Source: Kalaharituber pfeilii
Taxonomy: Eukaryota > Ascomycota > Pezizomycetes > Pezizales > Pezizaceae
Assembly: GCA_015179045.1 (NCBI GenBank)
Contig: WHUZ01000038.1
Location: 186,001-250,000 of the forward strand
Direction: 5' to 3'
DNA length: 64,000 nt
The notes under the pieces are model-generated. The model was given only the letters and a program-made list of their open reading frames with translations. It was not told the DNA's origin and did not search any database. Positions 12,591-25,045 of the stretch are shown piece by piece (the stretch's first letter is position 1; the number at the start of each line of letters is the position of its first letter). The translations under genes were made by a program, and so were the position numbers.

Positions 12591-14683
12591 CATGGGGCGT
12601 GTCTGCATACGAAAAAAAAAAGTACCCGGGTACAGTATGCTAGGCTCGCTACTGCATACTGCGCAGCTCCCCTGCCCCGACCGCAGCCGGCAGCCAGAGG
12701 CCCGTCACGCGCAGCCCCGAGTCGCCTGTCGAATGAGGGGCGCCCGCGCAAACAGCGGCCACGCCCCAGCAGATGTTCCCTGCATGCGCATCCTCCCAAC
12801 GAGCTGAGTGTGACCCCGTGGGAAACTCCATCCAGGCCAGCCCCTCCACACACCGTTCCGGTTAACCCAAGTGCTCAACCGTTTTCTTCCTCCCCGCGTA
12901 GCGTCTGGCCCCCAGAGCCCAGTACTAGTACACACGATCGCCAAACGTATGGAGTTGGCGAGCTCATCCAGAGCACGGTCGATTCTCCGCCAGTCCGTGG
13001 GCAGGTCAATCATGTAATGCAGCGGTCGGCTGCGCACTCCACAACTGCCAGGGTTGCAGTGCGCTTCTATATTACCTGCGTAGTGCACCACATCTGAGTA
13101 TAATGTACCTACTTTTAGTTTATATGTATCATGTATGCATCTCTGAGATTTGGACAAAAATTAGTTACCATATGATACACCCATGCAGGCACCTCAGCAT
13201 GTGGGGGTCTTGCAAGTGGGAGAACAAGGAAGGCTATGAATTTTCACCAATTGGGCATTTTATTCCAATCGACGCTCACCTTCGATGTAAACGCTAACAA
13301 TGTATTATCCTATGGCACGGCCAGTCGGTTTCGAAGCGCTGCCAGGTCGCCGAGCCGACGCATTCGCAGAATCCAAAAGCCCTGAGGATGAAAACCATGT
13401 AATGTAAGGTGAAGCACACAGGAGCTCAGGGTATATGTGGACAGATGCTGAGCAGCGATGCTTCATACATGTACAATGCATGCACAGTACGTGCTACTAG
13501 GGTTCGAAGGTGCGCTTCATCGAGAATCGCAAGAAACTGGCATGTATAGTTGCACAAACGGTACAGGTATAGTGGCGTATTGCCGAACCGACATGATGTG
13601 GTATATTTGGTGGTGATGGCTATGAAGTAACAGGATGTGTTTGGTGCTGGCTACTGATGACGCTGATGGTCCAGTGCGTGACGGACATCTTTTTAATACT
13701 TGTACTGTACAAGCGTGAGACGGCGGGAAAGGTGTGCATTAGCTTCCGTAGAAATGATCATTCCGTGAACACTGCGCACTCCACACAGGCTTGCATTATG
13801 AGTCGCCACGCAGCCTGCATACCCAAACGAAAAAGAAAAGGCAGACTCAAAGAAACGGCACGAGAGAAAGAATCGCAACGGAAGAGGGCGCGCCCTGTTC
13901 CCAATGGAGAGAGCAAACAAATTCAGCCATGCCATGTGCTCTATAGAGCAATCTGTACATTAACACATTACAATGTTGATGACCTTCATGTAACATGCTT
14001 TCTGGCCATATTGATACAAATGCAATCCGTTTTATCATCGTTCTTTGACTTACACCATCCAGTCACACTCTGCGCTTCCTCATGCTTCATCCACACATTT
14101 TTACCACTACATTCTTTTTAAGCCGAGATTGCTTTCTGGCCGGTCCCGTTTGAATTTAGTCGATATTGTTACATAAGCCTCATATCTTTTACCTGCAGGT
14201 TTTCTCTTTGACACCCAGTTCATTAGACTGCCAACACATCCCCATGTGCTGGCGAGCAAAACAGAGTTCGATTAGAGGCTAAGGCTATTCCTGATTGGTA
14301 GCCTCTTGCAAATTTTAAAAGAAGCGAGACAAATTATCGCCTCCACAATTGCAGAGTCAATGGGTGAATCATCGCGACGAACTACAGAAGACCAGTTCCA
14401 CGTCGGCTTCGTCAGCCTCATTTGAGATATTCCCACATCCCAGTAGTTGATACGTTCATACGGTCAGTATTCCTGAAACAGAAATATCCCGCTTCACAGC
14501 CTGAAGGAACTGGTATTGGGTTCGGAGCTTTTGTTCTGTGCTCACATGAAATATAGATGCCGGGATAAACAAGTAAACCCCCCCCCTCCGCCACAATCCA
14601 AATGCCAGTTGATTGATAAAAAGTACAAAAGAGCTTGACCCCTTCACACGCTTATAATATCATGAGCCCAATGTACCGACGAG

Positions 14684-14714
<31 letters not shown>

Positions 14715-17700
14715 CCGGACATCTATTCTGCCACTAAGCGGTGCTCTAAGCAAGGCATCCATACCCGCAGCTAACAGCATACATCATTTATTTCAAATCT
14801 GATATGATTATTTGGCATAAATCTGACTTACCATTTAAGTCGTTGATATCCGCACTTGTTTGCGGAAGATCTTCAATGAGGTCATTGTTCGTATCGTATA
14901 ACGGTTCTAATCGGTGCGTTTCGCCTGCAACCCGTGAGTTGAAGTGATAAGTGAAATTATTTTTCTCACTATAATTCTTCCTACTTTTTTCAAGGATATG
15001 ACAAACACATACGAGCGTGATAATTGTGGTAGCAAATTCTATCCCATCCGATTCATCTGTGTTACCATTCGTGTGAGTCGGTGTTTTATCTATTTTCCGC
15101 GAGACTCTCAAGGCGTTGAAGTCTGGTTGAGCCGCATCCGAAAACTTTCAATATACGCGACGATCCACGGGACCCCGCCCTTAGCACAAGGAACCAACGA
15201 AGCAACCAGCCAAATGACATGTGTCAACTAGAATGATATGTACCGGAGTACAGAACGTGTCGACAGAATGGATCATAACACCGAATAAACTATGACCAGA
15301 GATGCCGCCCCAGTCTCTCCGTCAACTTTCGAGTACGGAATTCGCCTCCGAGTACCTCATTCCGTAATTTCTCTTCATTCCGGCCGTTTTACCGCGGCAA
15401 TCCCATTCGTACTGACGAGAACTTGGGGTCGGGCTAAAGTCTACACTGATCTAGCTTTCGATCAGGCAATCACATGTTAATCCTTTTCACAACCTATCGG
15501 CTTTTTTTGGCATGACAGAAGACAAACTCCAGCTTGAAACATGGCTTTACATCTTCCCCTCCCCAAATCTTTGTGTTAGCTACTCAGAATGCTCGTCGGA
15601 ACAATATTATCAATGTCTACCACATCCTACTCCTTTTTGGTCCGCCATATGCTCACCTGCAATGCCAGCAGCAGAATTTTCTCCCATTCGTCATAATGTC
15701 TTACCAACAAGCAATGCCTGGACCCTGCCTCAAGCGGCACCCTTAGACCCGCTCTTAAAAGAATCGCTACGCTAGACGATGAAAGGTGATACGGATACCT
15801 TGGAATGGTGCTCTAGTGGGCTTGCGATAGGACGATATATCCAACGTCAAGAATCATACGACCCCACTTATCTATTTTGAAAATTGTACCAGTGCGCCAA
15901 TGCACATCGACGTAAGGCCAGGGTCCCAGCGTTACCTCGGGGCATTGCGCCACTCTCCTGGCCCTCTTCGGCTCCGCACACGCCATGCACGGCATCAGTT
16001 AAAATCAATATATACCGCATTTGCATTGCCGTCTTGATTTACTTGCAGGGACTTCACATGCAGTATCAAATTCCCCCACAATCTGCAATCATTCCGCAGG
16101 ATCTCTGATAACACTGGAGAACCTTTTCTAATTGCTTTCTTGATTGATTTGAACGGGTGCATTTTGCGGTTCAATTGTGAAGGTACTCTGGTAGGTGAAA
16201 ATAAAAGTCAAGCGGGGTAAATACCCCTCCCCTTATCAATACCCCTCACCGACCCCCTACCGTATCACTAAAGTACGGAGCCAGGTGACACCCATTTCCC
16301 CTTCACTAGCTAATCCCGACATCCCTGCAACTACCACATTGTCGAATACCATACACTAAATCGGATAAAATAGGAAACAACGGTGAAGTTACAAACCAGT
16401 ACGATGTTAACTTTACCCCGCTCTCGTCATACTATTGATCACACATGCTGGGGCTGGCGACACTACTTTACTTCTTGCTCTGAAGCTTCGCATGACCCAC
16501 GTGTGTCTGATTCATTTGTACGTGAATTGGCGAGCAACTAGGTCCTGCAAATGCGAGCTGCGACGCATAATGCGATCTCGAGTATCTTCCTTGCATTGCG
16601 TTGCTTGAAGCTCACGCAGTGCTTACACGCGCGTACATTATGTGGAGTAGTGGAAGCGGACAGTGTCGTCATGATGCTCCTCCCCCAGCTGGATGTTCCC
16701 CACTAATATTTCTACGTGCGTATGTACATGTCATATTTGGGTCTAATTAGAGTCTAGTACTGATTCTGCGTGCTTACGTTCCTGTCGTCAATGGTCCAAT
16801 GCACATCAACAGGTGACCTTAATGAACGGCACTACTAGATTATGATTTTAACTGGTAAATACTCTCTTATTTATCGAGGAAATTGCGACCTGTTGCCCGC
16901 GAGATAAAAGCACACAACTTGAATTACCTATGTTTAGCTATTAAGCCTATCATGTTCCTCTGCTTATCCAAAGGTAATAAGTTATCCCTCTTTGCATGGT
17001 CATCACCATCGAGACTGGTAATGACACCCTTTTGCTGCTTGATGTAGCTGCGGCATTGATAATTGCACCTCTATGCCTGCGTCGATATTGTGCTAAGTTT
17101 GGCTGGGAACGAGACAAGTTTATACACGATAAACCGACAGTTTAGCCTTCTGTTATCTTTTAAAGCTCGGCTTTTAGCCTGGCTCAGATTGCTAGTAAGC
17201 ACCACGATCGATTGATTAATGACTCAATTCATCTTCAAGCCATCGGGGATGGGCATCAGAGGAGAGTAGCAAAAGAAGGGGGTCAATATATGTACTGTAC
17301 TGAGTGCTGAGTACATATATGAAATACGGTATCCATGACCGATATCTCTCAATAACACTAAAGATGGCCGAAATGAACGTATATTTCATGGTTTCAAGGT
17401 TTATGTCCCCTTCCATCATTCCGACACGTATTCCCACCCCTTTCTTTGCCCCATGCCCCTCTCCGAAATTCCATTCGGTTGCTTGTGATCCCTTCTGGCA
17501 ACGCATGCCCTGTGCCTTGTTTCTCTGCGTGAGTACCTGTAGATCGGATCGCAGATCGGCAGAAATTCTGGGGGGCCTGCGCTTTTGTTTTATCATATGA
17601 TACCTCACCCTTCAATTCTTGTTTATTTGCACAGAATCGGTAACCAAGGCTGGCTAGAGGGGCAGGGATCACATAAATGGCTTTGCGTGTCCGCCGCGCT

Positions 17701-18674
17701 GAGCTGAGCTGAGAGGGGCTGTATCAGGATAAGGAATGGAGCTGAAGGTTGCGCATGCGCGGACTGGTCCTGGTTGAAATATTTTTGGTTTCTTCCAGAG
17801 GGGCTTGGAGGGCATTGTTTATTCGAGTCTGGAGATAGTAGAGGCTATGAAAGGTGAGGCGCCATCACATCTCATGTCACATCTTTGCCGTATCTCATCT
17901 GATGATGGAGTAGCGAGAATCATCCGTTGACTGATCAGCCCGATCATGTAACAGGGATGCTTGTTTGACACATGAAAATATGCACAATTACTCAGAGCCA
18001 AATACTAGTACTTGTACCCTCCCCGTCCTCATTTGCATAATTTCCTCTCAATTTATGCAAACTCGGAGACAAAAATCAATTTGGACCCTGAAAATAGTAC
18101 CCGAGTACTTGTTACCGCCTTACTACCAAAAATTGCCTAGTTGCTCACCCCCTTTTTCCCTTGCAGGTTATAGTAGAGTACATACAGAACCGAGCACGAG
18201 AACATTTACGGCAAGTGACTATGGAATAGAGTAACTTGTCTATAATCGGCTTGGTTCCTTTGCGGCTTTTTTTTTTTTTTTTCCTTTTAAATTATACAAG
18301 AAAAATAAATTTCTGTGACTACCCATCGCCTGAAGATGAGGTATGATATTGCGATGCCCGCAGGAACGTTCCGATAAAGTAGAGGCGGACGGACCTAACT
18401 TAAGTGCTGACCTATCTTAAGATTTGCAGGCTGCATAACAAACCCACAAGGGTTTCCACAATCTCTCACTCCTCAAATGATATTCAAAATTACAGTACTT
18501 CCTCAATCTCCGATGACAAGAATAATATACTTAGTATATCTATATATGATATATACCCAAGGCCATACTGTGCCTTTTCATAATAAATAAATAATCATCA
18601 CACGTCCAATTATTTCCTTTATTTCAACCCGGCAACATAATTCCGCGGCAGTTTGAGCATATATGAATATAAGG

Positions 18675-18717
<43 letters not shown>
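18675..18717. repeat. 43-nt poly-A tract
   Basis: Uninterrupted run of 43 A on the + strand, the longest homopolymer in the window, in the gene desert. No retroposon body could be recognised upstream of it. Confidence 0.9.
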
Positions 18718-18720
<3 letters not shown>

Positions 18721-19370
18721 TTTGCAAACATAACGCCGTGGGGCACATGAAACATCCTTCTCACTCCTCCCTCCCCCACCCCCACCCCCCAAACTCTCGG
18801 GATTGCCCTTCTGGGGAGGTTCATAAGTCTTGTTTTCCTTGGAAATAGAAAAAGTTGAAAGTGGGGCGGGGGAGGGATCGAAAAAAGGAAATTTTTTTTT
18901 TTTTTTTCATGGTTTTTTTTTTTTTTTATGTTTTTTTGTGACATGTGAATTCGAAAAGAAAGAATCCGTACTGTCCTCGTGCTCCCCCCCCCCTCCCCCC
19001 TCCCCTAACTACTACTTAGCTTTTTGATTATGATAGGGGACCGGGCGGGAATTAAACAAAAAAACAAAAAAAAACGAGAAACAAAAAAACAAAATTAGAA
19101 AAAACTAAAAAGGGGGAAACGGGAGTTGGGAGAGAGAGAGGAGGGGGGGGGAGGTCCAAAACGAAGGAGACTGAGTAAGCAGTACTGGTTGATACACACA
19201 CATCAACCGAAATACATATAATAGATTGATATTCTGATTCACGAGCCCATACATTTCGTATGTTCGATTTGAGTATGTACTATTATAGTTATCTCAACAA
19301 ATATATAGCTTTTAGTTACATACAAAGAACCACCCATACCATTAAACTCCCCCCAAACGTGAATTCATTG

Positions 19371-19401
<31 letters not shown>

Positions 19402-20077
19402 GAAGAGAAAACTTTTTTTCCAACAATATGATGCATTTATATATTTCAACTCCCCCACATGGAAAGCCACATGAAAAGAAATAGAAAGCTAGGGGCTTCA
19501 AAACGTTTAGTAGTAACCGCAGCCTTTCGGGGCTTATGAGGTCATCATTGATCGTTCGGGAATTTTTCTGTGAATACGAACGAAAATTCGAATCCCAGTT
19601 GTGTATAAGGGGGCTTTCGGCTTTCCCAAGGTCTTCTGCTTACTACTGGCTGCGTTCTACCTAACTCTTCGTGCATACTTATCAAAAAAAAAAAAAAAAA
19701 AAGAAAAGAATACAAAAATTAGCAACTTCATCACCAGGCTCACAAGCGTACATACTACATACGGTGCAGACGGGCTTTGTAAGAGTATAGATTTTCAATC
19801 TCGCTTTTATAATATTTTTCTAAGAATATACACTTGTATACCTTCCCTATATCCTGAGAAAGTGAAACCAAGGAATGTATCAGGGTAACACTGTTCCACT
19901 CCAACCTCAGCCGTTAACCGACCTTTTTATTCGAATTCAACTGTAGTCAATCAAGTAATTCCGATACAATAAATTAATCAGACACGCCATCCTAATATAT
20001 ATAAACAAACAATAGCTACTTATAACACATATTTCCGCCATATATAACCTTGCTCGTTACCTCCCCCCAGCCCTCTT

Positions 20078-23000
20078 CTACACCACTCCCAACTTCGCGA
20101 AATCCTTCAGAACCGACGTATCTACATTGGCCACCCACTCCGTCGCAAACACCTCCTCCCCACCATTCTCTTGCTGCGCCTGCATCAGGTAATGCTTGAC
20201 CCACTGCCGCACATCGGCTGTCTGCACGGGATCCTCGGTCGCGAGCTGTCCAAGACGTTTCAGGTGAGGTATGGATGCAAGGGATTCGTCTTCGGCCCAA
20301 AAGATGAGGTCTCTGTGGTTCCAGAATGAGGTATCCGCGGTTAGTGTGTTTTGTTTGCATGTGCAGGATATGTCCTCTTTATGTGTCCTTAAGAGGCGCG
20401 GGGGGGTCGGGTACAGGGTACATACTCATTAGCGTCACTAGACGTATCAACTTCCGTGATGACATCTGTCCATACTGTCATCAGGTCCTGCAGTTTAACT
20501 AGGATCCATTTCTCGTTACACTCAAGCAGCTTTGTAAGCGCGAGGAGGTTGAGTGTTCTTGTTTTGGGATTGCCCATGTTTCCAAACTATAGCATGTTAG
20601 AATTTCCATGAAGAAGGAACCAAGAGCTAGGCAACTCACATGATTAAACCACTCATCCAGCACCCATCCTATCGTTTTCTCAATATCCTCTCCCACTCTT
20701 TGTCCCACATACTCCACCGCACCAACAAACAGTCTGGTACTTCCCAATACCATCCTTGCCAGCACTTGAAAATAATCCGAGAGAATGACTGTATCGACCT
20801 TATTGTACACCTTATGCGGCCCCGTTGCTTGTCTCGCCTTCCAATTGCTATGCATGCCATCAAAGATTTTAAAAAGGAACCCACTGTCCAGCATGCTTTT
20901 CACGATTTCTTGAACCGCATCTTCATTGTTTCCCGCCGCTCGCAACACCATGTCAACACCCGCAGTCACCACACGGTTAGGATCAGGTTTTAGATCACCA
21001 ATTAGTGATGCAAAGACGGAGAATAGGGCATCTCGATAATGGATTATCATCTCCCGCGGAGCCAGGATGATATAATCTTCAATGATTTCCAAGACTTTTC
21101 TGAGGGTATCTGAGCCTAGCTCAGCAAGAGGGAAGATATATGGCACTAGCTCCAGCAGCTCTTGCGGTGCGGGTGCAGGAGTCGCCTTTATTGTGGCATC
21201 CCATAGTTCTAGTCCTTCATCGAGAAGATACACTTGCATTCCCTACTAACAGTGAGACTTTGTGCCAACAAAAACCAATGATGAATACTTACCGTCCCTG
21301 TTTCCACACTAAACTTGATCAACGGAAGTACCATTGAATGGTATCGTAAACCTTTCGCTTTCAAGGCGCTTACAATCTTGGTGAGGACCACTAGGATAGC
21401 CTGTTTAAATATATGCTCCTCGCCTGTAGCCTCCCAGAGTGGCGGTATGATGTTCACTACTCTTTCTGCAAATGGCTCGACTCGCTCATCAAGCTTACTG
21501 ATGACGTTGCCAATCACATTTAGTATGCTCATTTTCGTCTCTGTTGCTTCAACCTCATCGATAAGCCCCAGCAGCTTCTCGAACAAATCATCTGCGAAAG
21601 GTAGGAAGTCTTCGAGTTTGAAGTCCCAATCATTCACTGCCGAGCTAATGTTTTTGGCTGCTGTTAAGCGCACAACAAGGTCATTTAGTGGGTCTGCTTT
21701 GTTGAGAAGATGTTGATATATCCTGTATACTGTTGGTCTGGATGTTACTGAAATTTTCACTGTAACCCATTGTCCGATGAGGATAGCTATTCGTCGACGG
21801 AGAATGTTATACCATGGCTGAGATATCTGAACTTCAGTAACCAACGTATTATTCAAGAACGTATCGAAGTCTAACGATGCGTCTTGCTGGAGCACTGGTG
21901 CTGCTAACCCGACTGCCGTATATATCGCGTCCTTCCTGAAAACATCCTGCTGCTCCAGTGCTGTACCATCATTAGTTTTCACACGGCATATCTTATCTGT
22001 TTGTTGCACAAGACTTACATGAACACGAATCGTAAACTCGCTTTAATGGGTCCGCGAGCACTGCTTTCATGCTTGTGACCAAATCCATAAAGAGCTTCTC
22101 AGCGCATGGACGTATGAGAAACTCCCAGCTCTCACTAGCATCTTCCCATTGCATGCTCCATGATTCCGGATCCTCTTCCCAAGCTTCCAGGTCGCCTTTC
22201 CTGAGCATAAAATACCTAGTTACTAAAATCTCCATAGAGCTTATAATAACATCGCGGTTGAGGAGCTGAGTCTTTAATAACTCGACTGCTTCTGTTCGTT
22301 CCTGCTTCTCTTGGGCATGTCGATCTACATACATATTGTTAGTTGGTGGCCGAAAGCTTACAAGTAATCCATTCATACATCTGAAGGTTTGGTTTGGTTG
22401 ATATACGGCCTTCAAGCAGCCCCAGAATAACAGCATCCCATGAAGCGCTACCTTTTCTCTGAACTCTTCTTCTCCATCGCCCTGTTCCCCATTTTCCATG
22501 TCCATATGTTTTTTCAATCCTGTTCCAAGTGGCTTCGATGATGCCAAAGTCTCTCCGTGGGCCACTACCAGATTCCAATATGATTTAACCAAGTCTATCG
22601 AACCCGGCAACAAGGCAAATGCTGTTTGGTGAACCCTGCTGACCTCTAAAAATATTTTCCCCAAGTGTATTACATGCTTCCGCACTCCTCCAACATAGTC
22701 CCCAGTACCACTAGTGAGATTCATGAAGGAGGCTAGATGTTGCTGTAATATCTGCCAAAACTGTCCAACAGGTTCATGTCGATTAGGAAATTCATAACCT
22801 GCTGAGAAGAGTCGTCGAATAACTTTCAGACACAAGAGAGATATTAAAAGCAGCTCCGGTGCTGGGGAGCCTGAAGGCGCCCATATGTCAACGCATCTCA
22901 CGTATACACCTCCCAAAACGCTAAACATCTCTGGTGTAATAGTTTGTAGATTCGTTCTCATTCTTGGCAATTTCCCCGTCGACTGCTCCTTGATCACATG

Positions 23001-23605
23001 AAGAAGTATCTGTAGCGCCCTGGTGAGTTTTATTACAGTCTCCTGGTTGATATTGTCCGAACAGGACCTGATGATGGATATAAGTTGAGTAAAAATATCT
23101 GGCCAATCCAGTGGATAATCCTGTCGACTGATTTTCCCAATGACCACCGCATTTTGGACGGCTAATTGAGGTATTGGCTCGTCGATGGAGGATAGCAAGC
23201 GGTCTCTGATGGCCGCTTTGATCTCTTTTGGCATGGAACTATGATATGTTAGCACAGAGCCTATCCTGAACAGAAGCCAACGTACTGCTTTGCAGATTTT
23301 CTCCAATATTTGTCGATGCCATTCTTTAGCTGTAGGATTGCAATCCACCGGACTTCCGTTGGGAAATTTCGATCGAGGTATACATCCTGGGAGCTCATGA
23401 TATGAGTAACCACACTATATCACTTCCTGGCCCATTACAATTTCTGGAGATTTCAAACCTGGAGTAATGTGTATAGTTGAGGGTTAGAAGTCTCCCATTG
23501 AGAGAGCTGGGTGGTTGCCGATTGCACCAGCTGTTGAGAGGTAGAGCTTGCTGCTTGCAGGACCTCAAGCAGAGTTGCTGGGGTGAGCGGATATCCTGAG
23601 TCCAT
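20078..23605 (-). CDS. KAP120: Importin-11/Kap120-type karyopherin beta
   Basis: Nuclear import receptor of the importin-beta superfamily, made of HEAT repeats, that carries cargo through nuclear pores under Ran-GTP control. Eight exons read on the minus strand: 23605-23459, 23386-23286, 23238-22379, 22324-22019, 21960-21293, 21242-20640, 20586-20426 and 20312-20078. They sum to 3081 nt (1026 aa, close to yeast Kap120), with all junctions in frame. The N-terminal importin-N region runs across the first exons: QLSQWETSNPQLYTLLQ, then DVYLDRNFPTEVRWIAILQL and KNGIDKYWRKSAK. Further family-like blocks are QNAVVIGKISRQDYPLDWPD, MEILVTRYFMLRKGDLEAWE, FRKDAIYTAVGLAA and VYLLDEGLELWDATI. The last intron (20425-20313) has the least canonical acceptor and is the least certain. 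Introns are 47-113 nt. Confidence 0.92.
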
Positions 23606-25045
23606 TGCCGTGCGTTTCTTCCTTGCTTTACGCTATCGTGGGGGAGGGGCTCAAAAGTCCAGACTGGTTGTCTTGTAGTTGCGGGGCACTCTAGTATACT
23701 CGTCGAGATAGTTTCTCCAAGGCAAGGATGGGACAGTGCAGGGTTCAGCACCTCGCACGCTTCTGTGCTTGTGTCAGTTGATAAGTATAGGGATGTGATG
23801 CGGCGCAAAGTCGGTCAGAATGCAGGTACATCAGAAAAGAAATAAGCACTTGCGCTACGGGAGCAGCCGAGTTGCCTCTTACGTGCTCAAGCGGCAAGCG
23901 TGCGGGCACGGGGAGAAAAGAAGACCTGGCGAACTCACCACGGGAGAGCAGCAGTTCACCCAATGGTCTCGTCTGCGAGAGCCGGCCGGCTCCAGGAGGT
24001 CAAGATGTATCGGGGCTCGTTATCCTGCGGCACCTGCCATTGCACAGCGCAGCAGAGGCGTGGGGTTGGGGGCGGGAAGTGGGGGGCAGGCAGAGGGAAG
24101 GGGCCGTGGGCAGTGGCGGCGGCCGTGCCAGCACCGCCAGAGCTGCTCTACGCGGCGCGCCACCAGGGGCCGCGGGGAGCGCCAGCCCGCCCGTGGGCCA
24201 CGGCGCCGTCCGCCTGCGCAGCCGGAGCCATTATCGTGCGGGCCCCGCAGGAACAAAGGCATTGTCTGGCGCCGCAGGGAGCGCGCCCTCCGACCCTCCT
24301 CCGCCAGCATATGATATCTTCACCGATGCACACCAGCGGCAGTACCCCCCCCCCAATCCTCTGCCTCTTCCCCCTCCCCCCGCCCCGCCACGGCGTGGGC
24401 TCATCGGACATGCTTTACAGGACGGCGGAAGCGAGCTCTACCCCGCTGCTGTCTCGACAGCATTTGGTTGGCCAGCTCGGAGAGAGAGAAGCGGCCCACC
24501 CCCCTCCCCCCAGCGAAACCGCCCCCCAATACATCAATCCGAAACACAATTGAGCACGAAGAGACAGCCTGAAACACAATTCGTGCAGTGCTCCTCTCAA
24601 TATCAGCAGACAAGCCCTGGTGCCAAATGCCCAGGCCCCCCCCGTGGCCCAGCCAATTCTCCCACCCAAGATATGCTAACCGAATTCTGCATGGAGCCCT
24701 GCCTCGAGCTAAGCCAAAAATAAGCTCTGCGATCCTCCCCCTACCGTGCGAGCTCATTGGCTGCGTCCTCCCCAAGCTCAGCTCAAGTACAGCAAATTTT
24801 GCTCGGTCAGCACCCTCCACTTTCTGTTTGGTTTTCGGCAAGTCGCTACGCCAAGTTTAGCTAGCCCCGGGGCTCCCCTCGTGTTTCCAAAGTTACCGAG
24901 GCCAAACGTAGGAACCGACCCATCATCACCCCGAGAAAAACAAAAACAACTTCAACTCAAACACTATCCGAGTATCGTGCTTTTACCCGCAACCCCACCA
25001 CGCTTCCTTCCCGAGGGAAGCAATTGGCATTTGAAGATAGGAAAT
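23606..25045. promoter_or_regulatory. GC-rich divergent intergenic region (KAP120 / PEX2)
   Basis: The 1.44-kb gap between two divergently transcribed genes, so it must hold both promoters. The core (about 24020-24500) is strikingly GC-rich, with long C and G runs, against an AT-leaning background. The many overlapping open frames here are a by-product of high GC and show no domains. The final 200 nt before PEX2 are A/C-rich, as in a 5' leader. Confidence 0.5.

Larger units (their letters stand above)
11527..20077. other. 8.5-kb gene desert with microsatellites and homopolymers
   Basis: No convincing gene on either strand. GC-rich islands occur near 12.4-12.9 kb, with AT-rich sequence elsewhere. 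It contains a GCCCAC hexanucleotide microsatellite (about 12553-12590), T runs near 14686-14714 and 18267-18282, a 43-nt A run (18675-18717), a C/T-rich patch around 18980-19010 and A/G-rich patches to 19155. Open frames are short, mutually overlapping and not family-like. The minus frame at 14788-15111 is the longest that looks mildly protein-like, but it has no ATG. Confidence 0.5.

Noticed and set aside
14788..15111. Minus-strand frame of 107 codons with a hydrophobic segment
   Set aside because: No ATG, no upstream exon that joins cleanly and no family resemblance; a GTAAGT near its end is not enough.
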